DNA from: Akkermansia muciniphila
Lineage (GTDB): Bacteria > Verrucomicrobiota > Verrucomicrobiia > Chthoniobacterales > Chthoniobacteraceae
Direction of reading: 5' to 3'
Length of the DNA stretch: 34,122 nucleotides
Assembly: GCA_945874745.1 (NCBI GenBank)
Contig: CAMCIN010000009.1
Coordinates: 1-34,122 of the forward strand
The notes below the pieces were generated by a model. The model saw only the letters and a list, made by a program, of their open reading frames with translations. It did no database searches and was not told where the DNA came from. Below, one piece after another: positions 30,008 through 34,122 of the stretch (the first letter of the stretch is position 1; every line of letters begins with the position of its first letter). Both the position numbers and the translations under genes were made by a program.

Positions 30008-32671
30008 TCACGGGCGCTCAGCCATTTCGGGTTGGATTAAGCGGCTGGTTCCAAGCGCGTGCACGAGGGCGCGCAGGCGGTAGCCGCCGGCTCCGGTGCT
30101 TTCAACAATGCGCCGGATCTCAGCCCGGTCCGCATAGCCGACGTCCGTGCCGGTAGCATAACGGGAGAGGTGGGCGACAAACGCCCCGGCGAGCCGCTCC
30201 GGGTCCCCGGCTAGCAGTCGGTTGAGGGCGCTGACATCTTGGAACGTCCGTCCGTCGGCCAACGCGCCGGTGGGGTCCACCTTCGGCCCAAGCTTGTACT
30301 GGACCCTCCAGGGGGTCTTGCCCTTCTCTGGCGGCTCCTCACCTGCCCCGTTGGAGCGGTAGCGTTCGCGCAGGCCTCCAATCGGATCGAAGGCTTCCAA
30401 GGCAAATCCGGCGGGGTCGATCTTGGCGTGGCAGGCGGCGCAATTCGCGTCGCTTCGGTGGCGGTCGAGCTGCTCCCTGACCGTGGTGGTGCCCCGGGTG
30501 TCGGGATCAATCAAACTGATTCCCGGCGGCGGCGGCGGGGCGGGTGCGTTGAGCAGGCGGTCCATGACCCAAACGCCGCGTTTGACCGGAGAGGTTGTCG
30601 TCCCGTTGGCCGTGAGTTTGTGGATGGCAGCCTGGCCCAGCAGCCCCCCACGCAGGCTGTCATTGTGCACCCAGAAAACCTTCCGGACCTTCACGCCGTG
30701 CACGCCCTCGATGCCGTAGTGCTCTGCCAGTCGCTGGGTCAGCATTGCAAAACCCGGCTCCAGCAGGGAGCGCACCGGAAGGTTCTCCGAAAGAAGCGTG
30801 CGCACAAAGGCACGCGTCTCGGCGGACATCCCCTCGTGGAGCAGAAACCGGTACTCCGGATACAGTTGCGGATCGGGGGTTGTTTCATCGAGGCGGCCGA
30901 GTTCAAGCCACTGGTCGGTGAAGTCTTCGATGAAACGGTCACTGCGGCCGTCGGCCAGCAGGCGGTCGATCTGCTCCCGGATTACTTCGGGGCGGTTCAA
31001 GGATTCATCGCGCGCCTTCGCCAGCAACTCTGCATCCGGCGGCCCGTTCCAAAGCCAATACGACAGCCTTGAGGCCAGCGTGTAGGAGCCCTTTTCTGAG
31101 AACAAGCCGCGGCCTTGTTTTGCATCCGCCGGATGAAACAGAAACTCCGGCGAAGTCAGCACGGCGACGTAGACCCGCCGCATCGCGTCCTCGAAACAGT
31201 CCTTTGCAAGGAGCCGGGATTGCAGGAGGGAAACATAGGGCTCGATCTCCGCGGGCGCGACCTCGCGCCGAAAGGCCCGGGGCAAAAAGGAGGCGAGCAG
31301 CCGCCGGGCGTCCTCCTCGGGATGGGCGGACTGCACCGTCTCCAAAGGGGGTTTTCTGTCCTGCGGCGGGATATCCTTGTGCAGTACCGGCACGTAGCCG
31401 CCGATGCTGCGAACGGCCTCCCGCCGGGGAGGAACGGTTTCGCCTCCCTCTGGGAAGCCCAGCAGCGGGAGGTCGCCAAACAGCCGCTTGTGGCTTTCCG
31501 GCGGCCAGCTCGCGTTGAGAGGGCCTTCGATTTCCAGCCAGTCGATCGCCACTCCCGGCCCGACATGTTTGGCGGCGCGTCCCGCGACCTGTCCGATGCG
31601 CAACCCCACCCAGGGGACGGACACCGGGTCGAAAACGAGGGACTCGTGCTCCTTGAGGAAGGCCGTGAACTCCACCTCGTTGGACTGCAGCGAGGGCGCC
31701 GTGAAGGTGCGCAGCAAGCGCCCCCCCTCCTGTTGTTTACCCTCCTCGTGCGCCCGCAGGACGGCCGCCTGCGGCGCGGCGCAGGCCACCGGCTTTCCTT
31801 GGTCCCACTGGAAGCCCCAGAGCGAAATCTTGAGCCGGTAGTCGCCCGCGTAAATCGGTGAAACGTTGAGCGCCGCTTCGTATCCCGACACATTCGGGTT
31901 GAGCAGCCCCACCGCGCTCAGGCTCTCCCTCACACCGGGGCCCTTGACGAGGTCGCGCCGCTCCTCGATGTCCGGGCCGTCAAATCCCACGTGGCCCGTC
32001 TTGTCCTCGAAACCGCCCCGTACGGGCAGTGCCGGGTCGGGCTGCCTGTCCTTGAGCAGCACAAACTGGCCGTGAATCAGGTTCCCTCCGAACTTGAACA
32101 ACCCCGCGGGATAGACGCGCTTCTTAAACACCGGGGGGGGCGTGCTGCGGGTGGCGATCGCCGCGTCCAACGCCTTTTCCGCCGCCTCCTGATAAGCCAC
32201 CAGATGTCCGGGTGAAAGGTCCAGCCCTCCCGCGATCTTGTCATAGCCGGCCACGCGGCCGTCCGCGGGCAGCAACCCGGTGACGTCGAGCCTCGGAAGA
32301 GCAAGCAGGTCGCAGAGCGTGTTTTCAAACTCCTTTCTGGTCATCCTGCGCAGCCGCACCCGGCCTGTCTCCTGCGTGTCGGTGGCCGCGGTAAGCTTGG
32401 CGTCCAGTTCGGCAAGAAACGCGCTCTTCGCCGCCTGTTCGGGCCTCGTTTTTTTCTTCGGTGGCATCTCTCCTTGCTCCACGACGTCATGGATTTTGAT
32501 CCAGACATCGGCGGTTTCGGGGGCGAAGCCCAGGGCGGTGAGGTCCAGGTTGCCCTTCTTCGAATCCGCGTCGTGGCAGTCGTGACAGTAACGCTCTAAG
32601 AAGCTCTGGGGCGCAGCCAAGGCCCGGACGGGAAGCACGGCGAGGAGGAGGAATAAAAGCGAGCAGCGCAT
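30008..32671 (-). CDS. Large exported haem-motif protein, PSCyt1-DUF1587-1595-1592-1588-1585 type
   Basis: The 887-aa protein starts with a signal peptide (MRCSLLFLLLAVLPVRALA). A planctomycete-type cytochrome c module with CHDCH at residues 29-33 follows, plus the GEMPPKKK segment near residue 70. RMTRKEFENTLCDLLAL marks DUF1587. The middle carries a carbohydrate-binding-like beta region. ARRLLASFLPRAFRREVAPAEIEPYVSL marks DUF1595, and LASRLSYWLWNGPPDAELL marks DUF1592. A second haem-type motif CAACHAKIDPAGFALEAFDPIGGLR lies in DUF1588 (near 740). DUF1585 is at the C-terminus. Such proteins are abundant in Planctomycetes and Verrucomicrobia and are presumed periplasmic redox enzymes, possibly acting on polysaccharides; no activity is established. 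Short gaps on both sides (23 and 39 bp) place it in the operon. Confidence 0.9.
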   Translation of the reverse strand: MRCSLLFLLLAVLPVRALAAPQSFLERYCHDCHDADSKKGNLDLTALGFAPETADVWIKIHDVVEQGEMPPKKKTRPEQAAKSAFLAELDAKLTAATDTQETGRVRLRRMTRKEFENTLCDLLALPRLDVTGLLPADGRVAGYDKIAGGLDLSPGHLVAYQEAAEKALDAAIATRSTPPPVFKKRVYPAGLFKFGGNLIHGQFVLLKDRQPDPALPVRGGFEDKTGHVGFDGPDIEERRDLVKGPGVRESLSAVGLLNPNVSGYEAALNVSPIYAGDYRLKISLWGFQWDQGKPVACAAPQAAVLRAHEEGKQQEGGRLLRTFTAPSLQSNEVEFTAFLKEHESLVFDPVSVPWVGLRIGQVAGRAAKHVGPGVAIDWLEIEGPLNASWPPESHKRLFGDLPLLGFPEGGETVPPRREAVRSIGGYVPVLHKDIPPQDRKPPLETVQSAHPEEDARRLLASFLPRAFRREVAPAEIEPYVSLLQSRLLAKDCFEDAMRRVYVAVLTSPEFLFHPADAKQGRGLFSEKGSYTLASRLSYWLWNGPPDAELLAKARDESLNRPEVIREQIDRLLADGRSDRFIEDFTDQWLELGRLDETTPDPQLYPEYRFLLHEGMSAETRAFVRTLLSENLPVRSLLEPGFAMLTQRLAEHYGIEGVHGVKVRKVFWVHNDSLRGGLLGQAAIHKLTANGTTTSPVKRGVWVMDRLLNAPAPPPPPGISLIDPDTRGTTTVREQLDRHRSDANCAACHAKIDPAGFALEAFDPIGGLRERYRSNGAGEEPPEKGKTPWRVQYKLGPKVDPTGALADGRTFQDVSALNRLLAGDPERLAGAFVAHLSRYATGTDVGYADRAEIRRIVESTGAGGYRLRALVHALGTSRLIQPEMAERP

Positions 32672-32694
32672 GGCGGGTAAAAACGAAGGGCGTC

Positions 32695-33672
32695 CTATTT
32701 CTGGAGCAGGCGGACGGGCAACTTGGGTTGGGTCTTGAGCATCAGGTTTACGTTGTCAGCAAATTGGCGGCCAAGCTCTGGAGCCGGCAGCGCCTTCCCG
32801 CGCGGCCGGCCGCAGGCAATCTGGACCACCGCAAAATCCGCGTTCGCGGGCAGAACGCAGCGTGCCGTGACCCGCCGCCCTTCCTGCACGTCGCCTCCGC
32901 CCTCTGAAATCCAGCCGGCCACGCCCGAGCCCAGCGCTTCGCGCAGTGGTGCAGGCCACGAGGAGTGGAGCGCCTCGGGGTTTCCTGAAAACAGGTACAG
33001 GTGGCAGCCGAAGCGCAGAGGGCCGCCCCCTTCGGACCGCGTATCGTGAAAATCTGAGGACAGCTCCAGCACCGCGTCTCCCAGCCCTTCGCCCTTGGAT
33101 CGAAGCGAGCGCAAATCCACAACCTGGAAGATATCGCAGGAGTCGGCAGGACTGTAAGGGACCGCGGCGTCCCCCTGCGCGCGCTGAAAGCAAAGAGCCT
33201 TCCCTCCTGCCTTCGTCCTCCCTGAGACAACGGCTGCCTCGTCTCCGCTCCAGACCCCGATCTCCGAGGGAAAGCCTGAGGGGATCCTGTCCGGTTGCCT
33301 TTCGAAGCCTCCATCCACGAGGGCGAGCAGTCGGGAGGCGGTGACGACGGCCTGAGGCGAGGCGTAGGCGAAGAGCAACGAAGCGCTGAAGAGTCCAAGG
33401 GCCAGGCCCGCCGCTGCCGCCATCAGGGGGCGCCAGAAGACGGGGCGGGCCGGGCGCGCTTCCAGGCTGAGAGGCTGCCCCGCGAGCATCTGGGCGATGG
33501 AGGCACTGGAGCTGGCATGGGCCTCGAGCGCGACATCGAGGTTCATGTAGCTCAAATATAATTCGGCTGCAGCCGGCTCTTCTTTAAGCGTGGCTTCGAG
33601 AAGCCGGGCGTCTGCATCCGTTAGGGTGCCGGCGATGTAGTGCTGGATGAGCTCGTGCCAGTCGGTTTTCAT
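32695..33672 (-). CDS. Membrane anti-sigma factor of the PVC ECF module
   Basis: The chosen ATG at 33672 (MKTDWHELIQHYIAGTLTDADARLLEATLKEEP) overlaps the sigma gene stop by 4 bp (ATGA) and gives 325 aa; the longer ORF start at 33708 lies inside sigma. The N-terminal 60 residues form a helical anti-sigma-like domain with the lineage-typical LYLSYMNLDVALEAHA. One membrane span follows (about residues 81-101, PLMAAAAGLALGLFSASLLFAYA). The extracytoplasmic part (about 110-325) starts DGGFERQPDRIPSGFPSEIGVWSGD and looks like a beta-rich sensor or ligand-binding domain found in Planctomycete/Verrucomicrobial proteins; I cannot name it precisely. It probably senses an external substrate and holds the sigma factor inactive. 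No FecR motif is clear. Confidence 0.75.
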   Translation of the reverse strand: MKTDWHELIQHYIAGTLTDADARLLEATLKEEPAAAELYLSYMNLDVALEAHASSSASIAQMLAGQPLSLEARPARPVFWRPLMAAAAGLALGLFSASLLFAYASPQAVVTASRLLALVDGGFERQPDRIPSGFPSEIGVWSGDEAAVVSGRTKAGGKALCFQRAQGDAAVPYSPADSCDIFQVVDLRSLRSKGEGLGDAVLELSSDFHDTRSEGGGPLRFGCHLYLFSGNPEALHSSWPAPLREALGSGVAGWISEGGGDVQEGRRVTARCVLPANADFAVVQIACGRPRGKALPAPELGRQFADNVNLMLKTQPKLPVRLLQK

Positions 33673-34122
33673 GCGGTCTCCCTTTTGCTCAGAGTGTGCT
33701 GCACGCATTCCTGCAGGGCCTGCCGGATGCGGTGGAGCAGTTTGTAAAGGGCCATCGGTGTCTGGCCGCGGAGGGCGGCCAGGGCGTTCATCGTACTGCC
33801 CTTCGTGTATGCGCGCAGGACCAGCTCCCGTTGCACGGCTGGTAGCTTTTGCAGGCAGCCTTCCAAGGCCTCGCGCTCGGCGAGGTGTTGCTGCTCCAGA
33901 AGAACGGCTCTGTCCGCGAGTTGGTTTACCAGTTCGTCGTCAAAAATGTGGCGGTCGCGTTTTCGAGTTTGCAGAAATTTGAGAACCTCCAACCGAGCCA
34001 CACCGAAGGCCCACTTCTTAAAGTCCTGTGCCGTGTCAAACTTCTGCCACAAAACCACGATGACGTTCTGCATCACCTCCGCTGCCTCCTCGCGGCCAGG
34101 CAGCATCGATCTGATAAAGGTG
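33669..34122 (-). CDS. ECF sigma factor, Rhodopirellula/Verrucomicrobium family, 5'-truncated
   Basis: The frame stays open to the right edge (TFIRSMLPGREEAAEVMQNV before and around the ORF-track methionine), so the true start lies outside the window. About 150 residues are visible. Sigma region 2 is seen at MLPGREEAAEVMQNVIVVLWQKF and DFKKWAFGVARLEVLKFLQTRKR. Region 4 is seen at CLQKLPAVQRELVLRAYTKGSTMNALAALRGQTPMALYKLLHRIRQALQECV (several helices including the HTH). The ALYKLLHRIRQAL ending is typical of the PVC-specific ECF group. It heads the operon and is translationally coupled to the anti-sigma gene (ATGA). It probably directs RNA polymerase to its own operon or to related polysaccharide genes; target promoters are not visible. 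Confidence 0.9.
   Translation of the reverse strand, partial: TFIRSMLPGREEAAEVMQNVIVVLWQKFDTAQDFKKWAFGVARLEVLKFLQTRKRDRHIFDDELVNQLADRAVLLEQQHLAEREALEGCLQKLPAVQRELVLRAYTKGSTMNALAALRGQTPMALYKLLHRIRQALQECVQHTLSKRETA

Noticed and set aside
33673-33708. Upstream start of the anti-sigma ORF (MRAAHSEQKGDR)
   Set aside because: It lies inside the sigma gene. The ATG at 33672 overlaps the sigma stop by 4 bp and begins the conserved domain directly.
1-34122. tRNA, rRNA, tmRNA, SRP RNA or RNase P genes, insertion sequences and attachment sites
   Set aside because: I looked for their hallmark sequences and for transposase motifs or terminal repeats and saw none.

Overview
The window reads as a chromosomal segment of a Verrucomicrobiota bacterium, or a close PVC relative. 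Three things point there: a complete division and cell-wall (dcw) cluster containing a MurC-MurB fusion; a Planctomycetes/Verrucomicrobia-type module of an ECF sigma factor, membrane anti-sigma, haem-motif DUF1587/1592/1588 protein, sulfatase and Tat-exported DUF1552 protein; and small lineage-type hypothetical genes. No database search was possible, so family names rest on motif recognition.

Layout. Positions 3-3308 (+) hold the C-terminal part of a giant repeat protein that is open at the left edge. It consists of about 137 tandem octapeptides with an extra 17-octad (136 aa, 408 bp) superperiod. Positions 3309-3724 show no convincing gene. A small conserved-looking hypothetical gene lies on the minus strand (3725-4252), divergent from rlmN (4336-5427, +). 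An acidic hypothetical gene follows (5539-6219), then a 384-bp G-rich leader with a G-quadruplex-type motif and a five-copy, 10-bp-spaced MraZ operator.

The dcw cluster (6604-26495, all +) runs mraZ, rsmH, ftsL-like, ftsI, murE, murF, mraY, murD, a LysM membrane protein, ftsW, murG, murC-murB, ddl, ftsQ, ftsA, ftsZ. Most junctions are 4-bp ATGA/GTGA overlaps or nearly abutting, so the cluster looks like one or a few long, translationally coupled transcripts. Together the genes make UDP-MurNAc-pentapeptide (probably meso-DAP type, from the DNPR motif in MurE), build lipid I and II, polymerise and crosslink septal wall (FtsW, FtsI), and organise the Z ring (FtsA, FtsZ, FtsQ, FtsL). Riboflavin synthase (ribE) follows ftsZ by 9 bp.

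A five-gene minus-strand operon (34122 down to 27267) converges on ribE. It starts with an ECF sigma factor, cut by the right edge, and its anti-sigma gene. Next come the large exported haem-motif protein, an iduronate-2-sulfatase-like sulfatase and a Tat-exported DUF1552 protein. This looks like a regulated module for an extracytoplasmic, probably sulfated, substrate.

The observations most worth a second look are the hidden 17-octad periodicity in the repeat protein, the degenerate T7 catalytic loop of FtsZ, the five-box MraZ operator, the LysM gene embedded in the dcw cluster, and the long disordered tail on FtsQ.
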